Shown in pieces: positions 1 to 5,101 of a stretch of 5,101 bases of DNA (position 1 is its first letter; each line of letters opens with the position of its first letter). The stretch comes from an uncultured Alphaproteobacteria bacterium. GTDB lineage: Bacteria; Pseudomonadota; Alphaproteobacteria; Rickettsiales; UBA1997. The notes under the pieces are model-generated. The model was not told the DNA's origin and searched no databases. It saw only the letters and a program-made list of their open reading frames with translations. The position numbers and the translations under genes were made by a program. The stretch is taken from contig CAINKA010000131.1 of the NCBI GenBank assembly GCA_903849835.1, positions 1-5,101 of the forward strand, read 5' to 3'.

Positions 1-5
1 CAGAA

Positions 6-46
6 TCATGCTTCGCCCTTCGACAGGCTCAGGAGGCTCAGCATGA
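6..46. repeat. Short imperfect palindromic intergenic repeat
   Basis: A 7-base perfect inverted repeat (TCATGCT at 6-12, AGCATGA at 40-46) bounds a GC-richer core. The core contains an 8-base direct repeat, AGGCTCAG, at 25-32 and 34-41. The arms keep pairing imperfectly inward (TCGCC against GGCTC). The composition is clearly richer in G+C than the flanking genes. This is the look of a dispersed intergenic repeat, possibly only the end of a longer element running off the left edge. The TTCGACAGGCTCAG core resembles repeats I recall as common in environmental bacterial genomes, but copy number cannot be tested here. Confidence 0.6.
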
Positions 47-108
47 CATTGAGATATTGAGCGGAGTAGTTCCCAATATTCTAACCCTCGTTATCAAACC
101 ATTGCTCA

Positions 109-1902
109 ATGAAAAAACTCCTCACCACACTTTTCATAACCCTCCTTCCTCTCAACGCCTACGCGGTTTCGGAGTCGGAGCAGCAAAGCATCATCAGCGA
201 TCAAAATCGCCTCATCCAAAGAGATCAGCAATTTGAAATCGATAAAATTGAAAAAAAAGATTTGAAGCAAGTCGAACAAAATCGAAAAGAATTTGATGAA
301 GAAGAAATTCAAGAATTCGAGGAAGATGATGGCAAGATAGTTCAGAATTTGCGCAGGTTGCGCTGCTTTAGAATCGATAAAATAATTTTTTCTACGAATA
401 AAATTTTATCGAAAAAAGATGAAAAAAATCTTGTTCAAGATTACGTCGGAAAATGCATCTCTCTGTGGCAAATTACAAAAATAAATAAAAAAATTTCTGA
501 TCACTTAATCGCATCAGGCTATGCCACATCTCGCTCCGAAGTTCCTCAGCAAAGTCTCTCCAGCGGAATTTTAAGATTCGAAATTATCGAATCGAATCTC
601 GAAGAAATTATTTTTAACCAAGAAAAATTTTCAGACAAAGTGCAAAAATTTACTGCATTTGGCCTGATAAAAAGAAACGAAGTTTTAAATTTGAGATCGA
701 TAGAGCAAGGGCTGGAGCAGGTGAATCGCCTTCGCTCAAATAGTGCGACGATAAAAATTCTTCCGAGTAAAAATGAAAAAAGCTCGCTTGTTGCAGTCGA
801 AAATAATCCAAAAAATCGTACATTTCTCAGCGCAGCTTACGACAATAGTGGAAATAAATTAACAGGCTCAAGGCGCGAAACTATTGGCCTGTCGCATGAT
901 AATCTTTTTTGGCTTAACGATAATTTAACCATCAACAGAACCGCAAATGATCTTGATAAAAATCGTAAAGATGGAGGAGGAACAAACTCAACCAGCGCCA
1001 GTTTTTCCGTGCCGCTTTCGTGGTACAATCTGACCATAAATTATTCCAAAAGTTCCTATTTTTTTTGGGAAGGAACTTCTGAACGCTTTAAATCATCTGG
1101 CGTGACCTCAACAAAATCAGTGAGCTTGGACAGAATTTTATTCAAAGATAAAAAAATAAAACTCGCCTCCAACTTCAATTTAACAACCAGATATCGACAA
1201 AATTTTATTAATGACACCAAGGTTCAAGTCTCGAGCAGAAAGGCTTCAATCGCCTCCGCATCATTGCCAGCAACATTTTTTTTCGAGAATTCGAGTTTAT
1301 TTTTAAAGCCAACTTACAGCAAAGGTTTGAATATTTTGGACTCAAAAAAAGATGATCCAAACATTGCGAAAAATTCCGTTCACGCCGAATTTGACATCCT
1401 AAAATTTTACGGAAATTTGTCGCAAAAATTACAAATCTCAGAAGTTCCAATCGCTTACAATCTCAGCTTCGACAGCCAATTTTCTAAACAAAAACTTTAC
1501 AGCAATGATCAATTTTCCGTCGGAGGAATTCATTCTGTAAGAGGTTTTAAAGAAGGCGTAATTTCCGGAGATTCCGGCTACAATGTTAAAAATGAATTTA
1601 GTGCAAATTTAGGGAAAATTTTCGCGCCATTTTTGTCGGAAAAAAATTCGCAATGCTTGACGAGACTCAACCATTTTTCCGTCGCGCCATTTTATGACTA
1701 CGGGCATATTCAACTAAAGGCCGGACAAGGAAGTGGGAGGCTTAGCGGAGCGGGATTTAAACTCGGTTTTGACGCTAAAAATTTTGATGCCTCGATTGTT
1801 TTTTCTTGGGCTCTTTCCAAATCACAATTTTTAGGCGCGCAAAACCTTCGCGAAAATAGCGCGGTGTTTTTCAATCTCAGCTCCGAAGTTGGGTTTTTTT
1901 AG
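109..1902 (+). CDS. TpsB-family outer-membrane transporter (ShlB/FhaC/HecB type), two-partner secretion
   Basis: This protein probably exports, and may activate, a large TpsA exoprotein across the outer membrane. Seen directly: a signal peptide at residues 1-19 (Lys-Lys, hydrophobic core, AYA before the cleavage point); a very charged Gln/Glu/Lys stretch at about 21-80, in the place of the FhaC plug helix and linker; then a POTRA domain at about 86-162. The POTRA region has Cys86 and Cys116, a pair typical of this family, and a GYATSR...VPQQSLSSGIL segment ending near 155. The rest is alternating beta strands of the barrel. The hallmark GGIHSVRGF lies at 472-480 (the VRGF/Y loop-6 motif), followed by PFYDYGH (527-533) and LSGAGFKLGF (545-554). 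The protein ends in Phe, as outer-membrane barrels do. Its 597 residues are normal for the family. The ATG at 109 is chosen because it begins the signal peptide; no clear Shine-Dalgarno precedes it. The substrate is unknown, since no TpsA gene is visible. An Omp85 relative is less likely given the single POTRA. Confidence 0.93.
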   Translation: MKKLLTTLFITLLPLNAYAVSESEQQSIISDQNRLIQRDQQFEIDKIEKKDLKQVEQNRKEFDEEEIQEFEEDDGKIVQNLRRLRCFRIDKIIFSTNKILSKKDEKNLVQDYVGKCISLWQITKINKKISDHLIASGYATSRSEVPQQSLSSGILRFEIIESNLEEIIFNQEKFSDKVQKFTAFGLIKRNEVLNLRSIEQGLEQVNRLRSNSATIKILPSKNEKSSLVAVENNPKNRTFLSAAYDNSGNKLTGSRRETIGLSHDNLFWLNDNLTINRTANDLDKNRKDGGGTNSTSASFSVPLSWYNLTINYSKSSYFFWEGTSERFKSSGVTSTKSVSLDRILFKDKKIKLASNFNLTTRYRQNFINDTKVQVSSRKASIASASLPATFFFENSSLFLKPTYSKGLNILDSKKDDPNIAKNSVHAEFDILKFYGNLSQKLQISEVPIAYNLSFDSQFSKQKLYSNDQFSVGGIHSVRGFKEGVISGDSGYNVKNEFSANLGKIFAPFLSEKNSQCLTRLNHFSVAPFYDYGHIQLKAGQGSGRLSGAGFKLGFDAKNFDASIVFSWALSKSQFLGAQNLRENSAVFFNLSSEVGFF

Positions 1903-1932
1903 TTGAATTTAAGCTCGCCATTCATAAGTTCC

Positions 1933-1956
1933 GGCGGAAATTTCCCGCCATTTTTT
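1933..1956 (+). terminator. Possible rho-independent terminator after the TpsB gene
   Basis: A short GC stem, GGCGG (1933-1937) pairing with CCGCC (1945-1949), encloses a 7-base loop. After a single A comes a run of six T (1951-1956). It begins 31 bases after the TpsB stop codon, where an intrinsic terminator is expected. The stem is only 5 bp, so strength is doubtful. If it works, dnaN needs either read-through or a promoter in the few bases that follow, and I cannot see a good one there. Confidence 0.5.
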
Positions 1957-1970
1957 CCAACCATTTTTTC
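1948..1970 (+). repeat. Tandem pair of CCATTTTTTC units in the dnaN leader
   Basis: The 10-base word CCATTTTTTC occurs at 1948-1957 and again at 1961-1970, with a period of 13 bases. The first copy overlaps the 3' arm and T-run of the possible terminator. The second lies 8 bases before the dnaN start codon. The dnaN leader is therefore pyrimidine-rich and has no purine-rich Shine-Dalgarno sequence. Confidence 0.6.
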
Positions 1971-1978
1971 AAGATTTT

Positions 1979-3103
1979 ATGCAATTCGAAGTCACAAAGC
2001 AGGTGCTGCTGAAAGCCATTGCCAGCGTTAATGGCGCGGTTGAGAAGAGAAATACTATTCCAGTTTTGCAAAATATAAAAATTGAAGCGCAAAAAAATTC
2101 TCAAGGTGTGGACGTAGTTTTATTGATCGCAACCGACATGGATATCTTGGTGACGTCAAATTTTGAAGCTGACATGAAAAAAGGTGGAGTCACAACAGTT
2201 CCGTCGCAAATGTTTTTCGACATCGTCAGAAAGATTCCCGACTCCGCGCAAATCATGATCTCGCAAGAAAGCCCAACAATCCTGCAAATCAAATCCGGCA
2301 AATCGAAATACAACTTGCCTTGCATCGATGCTGCTGAATTTCCAAATTTATCCGAAGGGGAATTGGGTGAAGAGGTTGAAGTTGAAGCGGATAAATTCGC
2401 GAAAATGATCGACAAAACTCGCTTCGCAATTTCTAGCGACGAAACGCGCTACTACCTCAACGGCCTTTATTTGCAGGCGATGGCAACTCAAGGAAGTGAT
2501 TTTGAATTGCGCACAGTTGCAACTGACGGTCACAGATTGGCCTTGTCGCTTCTAGTGTCCGACAAATTCAAAACTCCTTTCGGCGTGATTCTTCCAAAAA
2601 AATCTGTCGCTGAAATTAGACGCGTGATTGACGGAGCAAAAAGCGTGAAGCTTGCGGTGTCACGGGTCAAAATCAAAATCACCACTGATCAAACCACGAT
2701 CATTTCCAAATTAATCGACGGCGAATTTCCTGATTACGACAAGGTCTTGCCAAAAAATAACACGCAGATTGCGGTGATTAACAAAAAGATTTTTTTCGAT
2801 TGCGTCGATCGCGTTTCCACCGTCGCAACCGACAAGCATAGATCAATCAAGCTCACTGTTGAAAATGGCAAAATGAATCTGCAAGTCAGCACCAGCGACG
2901 GCTCCTTCGCCTACGAAGAATTGGACGTAAACTATTCCGGCGAGCGCATCGAAACCGGCTTCAACTCGCGCTACTTGCTCGACATCATCGGCCAAATCGA
3001 CAAAGAAGAATTGCTAATGCGCTTCAAAGACAGCGTCTCCCCAGCAATCATCGAGGCTAAGGAAATGAATTCGGTGTTTGTAATTATGCCGGTGCGCATC
3101 TGA
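1979..3103 (+). CDS. dnaN: DNA polymerase III subunit beta (sliding clamp)
   Basis: DnaN forms a ring-shaped dimer around DNA. It tethers the replicative polymerase and serves as a docking platform for many repair proteins through its hydrophobic cleft. The 374 residues match the usual length of about 366-375 and would fold as three clamp domains of roughly 120 residues. Visible signatures are VEKRNTIPVLQN near the N terminus (about 22-33), ATDGHRLALS at 181-190, GEFPDYDKVLP at about 248-258, and the C-terminal IMPVRI, whose MPVRI (370-374) corresponds to the MPMRL tail lining the partner-binding cleft in E. coli. The ATG at 1979 gives the expected MQFEVTKQVLLKAI opening; the codons before it have no good ribosome-binding site. 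The gene follows the TpsB gene by 76 bases and precedes recF by 90 bases on the same strand. No dnaA lies just upstream, unlike the classic dnaA-dnaN-recF order. Nothing suggests decay. Confidence 0.99.
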   Translation: MQFEVTKQVLLKAIASVNGAVEKRNTIPVLQNIKIEAQKNSQGVDVVLLIATDMDILVTSNFEADMKKGGVTTVPSQMFFDIVRKIPDSAQIMISQESPTILQIKSGKSKYNLPCIDAAEFPNLSEGELGEEVEVEADKFAKMIDKTRFAISSDETRYYLNGLYLQAMATQGSDFELRTVATDGHRLALSLLVSDKFKTPFGVILPKKSVAEIRRVIDGAKSVKLAVSRVKIKITTDQTTIISKLIDGEFPDYDKVLPKNNTQIAVINKKIFFDCVDRVSTVATDKHRSIKLTVENGKMNLQVSTSDGSFAYEELDVNYSGERIETGFNSRYLLDIIGQIDKEELLMRFKDSVSPAIIEAKEMNSVFVIMPVRI

Positions 3104-3110
3104 CGATGCG
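3095..3110 (+). other. Stem-loop enclosing the dnaN stop codon
   Basis: CGCATC (3095-3100) pairs perfectly with GATGCG (3105-3110) around a TGAC tetraloop whose first three bases are the dnaN stop codon. No T-run follows, so it is not an intrinsic terminator. A terminating ribosome would cover it. It may simply be where the adjacent repeat element joins the gene end. Confidence 0.45.
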
Positions 3111-3188
3111 AGGCGTTAGGCGCTAGGCGTAAGGCGTAAGTCACCGAGTTGGCAGCGACTTACGACTTACGACTTACGCCTTACGCCT
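3111..3188. repeat. Heptamer-based inverted repeat filling the dnaN-recF gap
   Basis: The left half is a run of 7-base units: AGGCGTT (3111), AGGCGCT (3118), AGGCGTA (3125), AGGCGTA (3132), then AGTC. The right half is the complementary kind: GACTTAC at 3157, 3164 and 3171, GCCTTAC at 3178, then GCCT. The two halves give an 18-bp perfect stem (3125-3142 with 3171-3188) and a 28-base loop. Because the units are repeated, the arms could also pair in shifted registers. The composition differs from the AT-rich genes on both sides, which suggests an inserted or expanded repeat. A seven-base period does not keep a reading frame, so coding is not its purpose. Confidence 0.85.
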
Positions 3189-3193
3189 TTTTT
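3125..3193 (+). terminator. Terminator-like hairpin with T6 tail directly before recF
   Basis: The 18-bp perfect stem (AGGCGTAAGGCGTAAGTC at 3125-3142 with its complement at 3171-3188) runs into six consecutive T (3188-3193), the last of which touches the recF ATG. On the plus strand this is the form of an intrinsic terminator, with an unusually long stem and a large 28-base loop. If active, it would end dnaN transcripts just before the recF start or attenuate recF. Whether it really terminates is inference. It could equally be a repeat element that read-through tolerates. Confidence 0.55.
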
Positions 3194-4297
3194 ATGCTTC
3201 AAATAAAAAAACTCCTCCTCTCCAACTTCCGCAGTTTTCCTTCCCGAAAAATCGAATTTTCCTCGCCGCTAATTTTACTCGTCGGTGTGAATGGTTCGGG
3301 CAAAACTAACATTCTTGAAAGCCTCTCCATTCTTGGTCGCAACGCTTCTTTGCGAGGCAGCGATTTCGAAGAAATGGTTTTGATTCCGCAGCAGAATTTT
3401 GCGATTTACGCTGATATTTCTGATCACGAATTCATCGAAAAAATTGGCGTTGGATTTAACTTAGAGCAGAAAAAAAAAGTTTTTGAGATCAATGGCGAAG
3501 CAGTGAGCAGCAAGCGCCAATCCGATTTACGCAGTCAGTTAATTAATTTTATTTGGCTGACACCGCAGCTCGAACAGCTTTTTATTTTGGGCAAAAGTGA
3601 GCGCCGTGATTACCTCGACAAAATCGTCTCCGACCTTGATTTCCAACATTCCAGCCGCATCAACAATTACCAAAAACTTTTGCGCGAAAGGCTTTTGATT
3701 TTGCAAAAATATCGTGACCAAAAGACTGGCGAGAAGTGGCTAGAAATAATCGAAAATCAAATTGTTGAACTTGGAATGGCGATTGCATCAGCGCGGATCG
3801 AGGCCGTCGATTTTTTTAACAAAGCGATCATTTCTTTTTCGTCAAATTTTCCCAAACCAAAACTTTGCGTGATTGGTGAAGTTGAGCAAAGCGTGATGAA
3901 GCAAAGCGCCGTGCAGCTCGAACAGCTTTACAAAAAAAAGTTGGAAGAAAATCGCGCGCAAGATGCTGAAAATTTTAAAACAAATTTTGGTGTTCACCGC
4001 TGCGATTTCGACGCGATTTTTTTAGAAAAAAATATTTCCGCTTTGCGCTCTTCAACGGGCGAACAAAAGGCAATCATGATCTCAATCACCTTAGCGCGCG
4101 CCAAAATTTCCGCCGCCTACAAAAATCAACCAACAATTTTAATCTTCGACGAAGTGGTTTCGCATCTCGACGACAAGCGAAAAAAAGATTTATTCTCCGA
4201 AATCTCCGCAACCAATCTGCAGACTTTTTTTAGCGCAACGAATGAGGATTTAATTCCGGCAGAATTTTTGGGGAAGATGCAGTTGGTGCAGTTGTGA
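3194..4297 (+). CDS. recF: DNA replication and repair protein RecF
   Basis: RecF is an SMC/ABC-like ATPase that binds gapped DNA and, with RecO and RecR, helps load RecA for gap repair and recovery of stalled forks. Residue numbers count from the ATG at 3194, which gives 367 residues (E. coli RecF has 357). Seen: an LLLSNFRSF opening typical of RecF; Walker A GVNGSGKT at 31-38 followed by Asn39; an insertion-rich helical middle; the ABC-type signature STGEQK at 287-292; Walker B LIFDE with Asp319-Glu320; and the D-loop HLD at 324-326. All catalytic motifs are intact. An upstream TTG at 3149 would add 15 residues, but these are encoded by the repeat hairpin and resemble no RecF N terminus, so I reject it. 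No Shine-Dalgarno precedes the ATG, because the T-run of the hairpin lies there. A 17-base direct repeat inside the gene (3565-3581 and 3913-3929) encodes QLEQL twice. Confidence 0.97.
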   Translation: MLQIKKLLLSNFRSFPSRKIEFSSPLILLVGVNGSGKTNILESLSILGRNASLRGSDFEEMVLIPQQNFAIYADISDHEFIEKIGVGFNLEQKKKVFEINGEAVSSKRQSDLRSQLINFIWLTPQLEQLFILGKSERRDYLDKIVSDLDFQHSSRINNYQKLLRERLLILQKYRDQKTGEKWLEIIENQIVELGMAIASARIEAVDFFNKAIISFSSNFPKPKLCVIGEVEQSVMKQSAVQLEQLYKKKLEENRAQDAENFKTNFGVHRCDFDAIFLEKNISALRSSTGEQKAIMISITLARAKISAAYKNQPTILIFDEVVSHLDDKRKKDLFSEISATNLQTFFSATNEDLIPAEFLGKMQLVQL

Positions 4298-4392
4298 ATG
4301 GCCAGTTTTGTCGCATCCTTGGCCTACAGGGGAGAGGATCTCGTGAGTTTGAACCAATATCCGTCATTAGAAATCCAGAATCCTCAACAAAC

Positions 4393-4448
4393 CCTCGGTC
4401 TAATTATCCTCCCCTTGAGGTAGGATCGGTGAACGAAGTGAACCGAGG
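4393..4448. repeat. Palindromic intergenic repeat, left part
   Basis: CCTCGGT (4393-4399) is repeated inverted as ACCGAGG (4442-4448). Nested inside are CCTC...TGAGG (4408-4420) and TCGGT...ACCGA (about 4426-4446). CCTCC at 4408-4412 can also pair with GGAGG at 4447-4451. The stretch is GC-richer than the genes around it and lies between two convergent genes. These features fit a dispersed palindromic repeat rather than a gene. Confidence 0.55.
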
Positions 4449-4494
4449 AGGGGTCAAAAAAATGAATAAATTTTACTTTCTTGACCACTCCTCG
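4444..4494. repeat. Inverted repeat with 14-base arms between convergent genes
   Basis: CGAGGAGGGGTCAA (4444-4457) pairs with TTGACCACTCCTCG (4481-4494) at 13 of 14 positions, around a 23-base AT-rich loop. It overlaps the palindrome to its left. It sits after the 3' ends of both recF (+) and the LamG-like gene (-), so it could act as a barrier between the two transcripts. There is no T-run just outside the stem on either strand, so it is not a standard intrinsic terminator. Confidence 0.6.
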
Positions 4495-4548
4495 AATTGT
4501 TTGGAAATGATGAAGTTGAGAGAGAAGTTTGGCTGCGAATAATTGTGC

Positions 4549-4995
4549 TTATTGGCCAGTGACGAAGCTCACAGAGATCGCATATTTTTTTCCTAAGTAA
4601 CTCTCAACCGCGCGTCTTTCTTCGATTTTTAAAGCGCGGCTATACATGATGATCTCGGAGATCTGGCCATCGAAGCAGTGAATAGTACCGTCGTTTTGAC
4701 AGCCAATGCGGAACGGTGCGCTGGTATTTGGTCCGAATGAGGGTACAGTAAGGTTAGCTACTCTGGTGCCGTTTTTATAAAGAGAGCTTAAGAGGGCGGC
4801 TCTTCTTCCGGTAACGATGTAAGGGGTGTTGAAGGTGACAGAGAGCCCATCAATAGCGGTGGAAAAGCCGGCGGCGGAGTCAGTTGTGTAAAAAGTGAAA
4901 TTATTGTTGGGGTTAGCGCTTTTATAAAAAATGAATCCACTAGCGGGGTTAGTGTAGTTAAACCCAGATCCGTCATTAGAAAAAAATTCCCTCAC
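4549..4995 (-). CDS. LamG/concanavalin-like jellyroll protein, C-terminal portion, probably 5'-truncated
   Basis: The 148-residue product ends in a pattern I recognise from LamG-like (concanavalin A-like lectin/glucanase fold) domains: FDGQISEIIMYSRAL, then an ERRAVESYLGKKYAI helix-like tail at about residues 107-141. Before it come short Gly/Asn/Ser-rich beta strands, including a LYKNGTRV strand near 72-79 and an RIGCQNDG strand near 97-104. Such domains sit at the C terminus of secreted or surface proteins, sometimes after a prepilin-type leader, and often bind glycans. No signal peptide or first jellyroll strands are present. The chosen start is a GTG at 4993-4995 with a Shine-Dalgarno-like GAGAGG 7 bases upstream. 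The same frame stays open upstream until a TGA at 5017-5019, and is open again from there to the window edge. I infer a degraded remnant of a longer gene; a short independent gene cannot be excluded. The specific role is unknown. Confidence 0.6.
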   Translation of the reverse strand: MREFFSNDGSGFNYTNPASGFIFYKSANPNNNFTFYTTDSAAGFSTAIDGLSVTFNTPYIVTGRRAALLSSLYKNGTRVANLTVPSFGPNTSAPFRIGCQNDGTIHCFDGQISEIIMYSRALKIEERRAVESYLGKKYAISVSFVTGQ

Positions 4996-5002
4996 AAAAC
5001 TA

Positions 5003-5008
5003 CCTCTC
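5003..5008 (-). promoter_or_regulatory. Shine-Dalgarno-like site for the LamG-like reading frame
   Basis: On the minus strand the sequence is GAGAGG, followed by 7 bases and then the GTG at 4995. It is the only well-placed purine-rich ribosome-binding site before any gene start in the window, and it is the main reason for accepting the GTG as a possible start. Confidence 0.4.
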
Positions 5009-5019
5009 GTGAAGGTTCA

Positions 5020-5101
5020 AAAATCGAGCTGTAAAACACTGGATTTGTGAAGGATGAAGACCTCTCCCACAACCCATTCACCCATTCCCTTCGTTTCAGC
5101 G
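5020..5101 (-). other. Open in-frame stretch upstream of the LamG-like gene
   Basis: Read on the minus strand from 5100, the frame of the LamG-like gene is open for 27 codons and then meets TGA at 5017-5019. It contains MGEWVVGEVF but no jellyroll motif I can recognise. It could be the interrupted earlier part of the same gene or unrelated DNA. No other feature is visible here. Confidence 0.25.

Noticed and set aside
49..82. A possible promoter for the TpsB gene (TTGAGA at 49-54 with AATATT or TATTCT further on)
   Set aside because: The -35-like box is good, but the -10-like candidates match only 4 of 6 positions and the spacing is 20-22 bases, so it cannot be told from chance in AT-rich DNA.
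1050..1078. Inverted repeat AAGTTCC/GGAACTT around a T8 run
   Set aside because: It lies inside the TpsB coding region with the T-run in the loop rather than after the stem, so it is not a terminator and is probably incidental.
1903..1930. A possible dnaN promoter with TTGAAT at 1903-1908
   Set aside because: No -10 box lies at 16-18 bases, and the terminator-like hairpin at 1933-1956 would follow it at once.
3111..3188. The heptamer array considered as a CRISPR array or DnaA-box cluster
   Set aside because: The units are 7 bases with no spacers, and they do not match the DnaA box TTATCCACA; the array is a palindrome rather than a spaced repeat series.
4300..4324. Short inverted repeat GGCCA/TGGCC just after recF
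   Set aside because: The arms are only 5 bases with a 15-base loop and no T-run; too weak to call a terminator.
4294..4542. An 82-codon plus-strand frame starting with GTG, overlapping the recF stop
   Set aside because: Much of its product is a translation of the palindromic repeat at 4393-4494. It has no recognisable domain and no ribosome-binding site of its own, and the composition changes abruptly along it.

Overview
The window looks like chromosomal DNA from an AT-rich alphaproteobacterium. The evidence is in the protein signatures. DnaN begins with a VEKRNTIPVLQN-type motif, and RecF carries an STGEQKA signature motif; both resemble the alphaproteobacterial versions of these proteins. 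Standard genetic code 11 is used. The low-GC codon usage and the dispersed GC-richer palindromic repeats would suit an uncultured Rickettsiales- or Holosporales-like lineage, but the exact group cannot be fixed from this window.

Layout, left to right. Positions 1-108 hold a short palindromic repeat of intergenic type and the leader of the first gene. 109-1902 (+) encodes a complete TpsB/FhaC/ShlB-family outer-membrane transporter, with signal peptide, POTRA domain, 16-strand-type barrel region, VRGF motif and C-terminal Phe. 1979-3103 (+) is dnaN, the beta sliding clamp. 3104-3193 is a 90-base gap almost filled by a heptamer-built inverted repeat with an 18-bp perfect stem and a T6 tail that touches the next start codon. 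3194-4297 (+) is recF. 4298-4548 lies between convergent genes and holds no convincing gene, only a second family of palindromic repeat. 4549-4995 (-) is the C-terminal part of a LamG/concanavalin-like jellyroll protein that seems to have lost its 5' end. 4996-5101 shows no firm feature beyond a Shine-Dalgarno-like site.

Functionally, dnaN and recF form the familiar replication/repair pair: the processivity clamp, and the ATPase that helps load RecA at gaps. They point the same way and could share a transcript, but the hairpin between them should strongly affect how much recF is read. tpsB is unrelated to them in function. No TpsA exoprotein lies beside it in the window, and no dnaA precedes dnaN here.

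I found no CRISPR array, tRNA, rRNA, transposase or clear new multi-gene system. The most unusual content is in the gaps: three unrelated palindromic repeat elements occupy the intergenic spaces, and the one before recF is the most striking.
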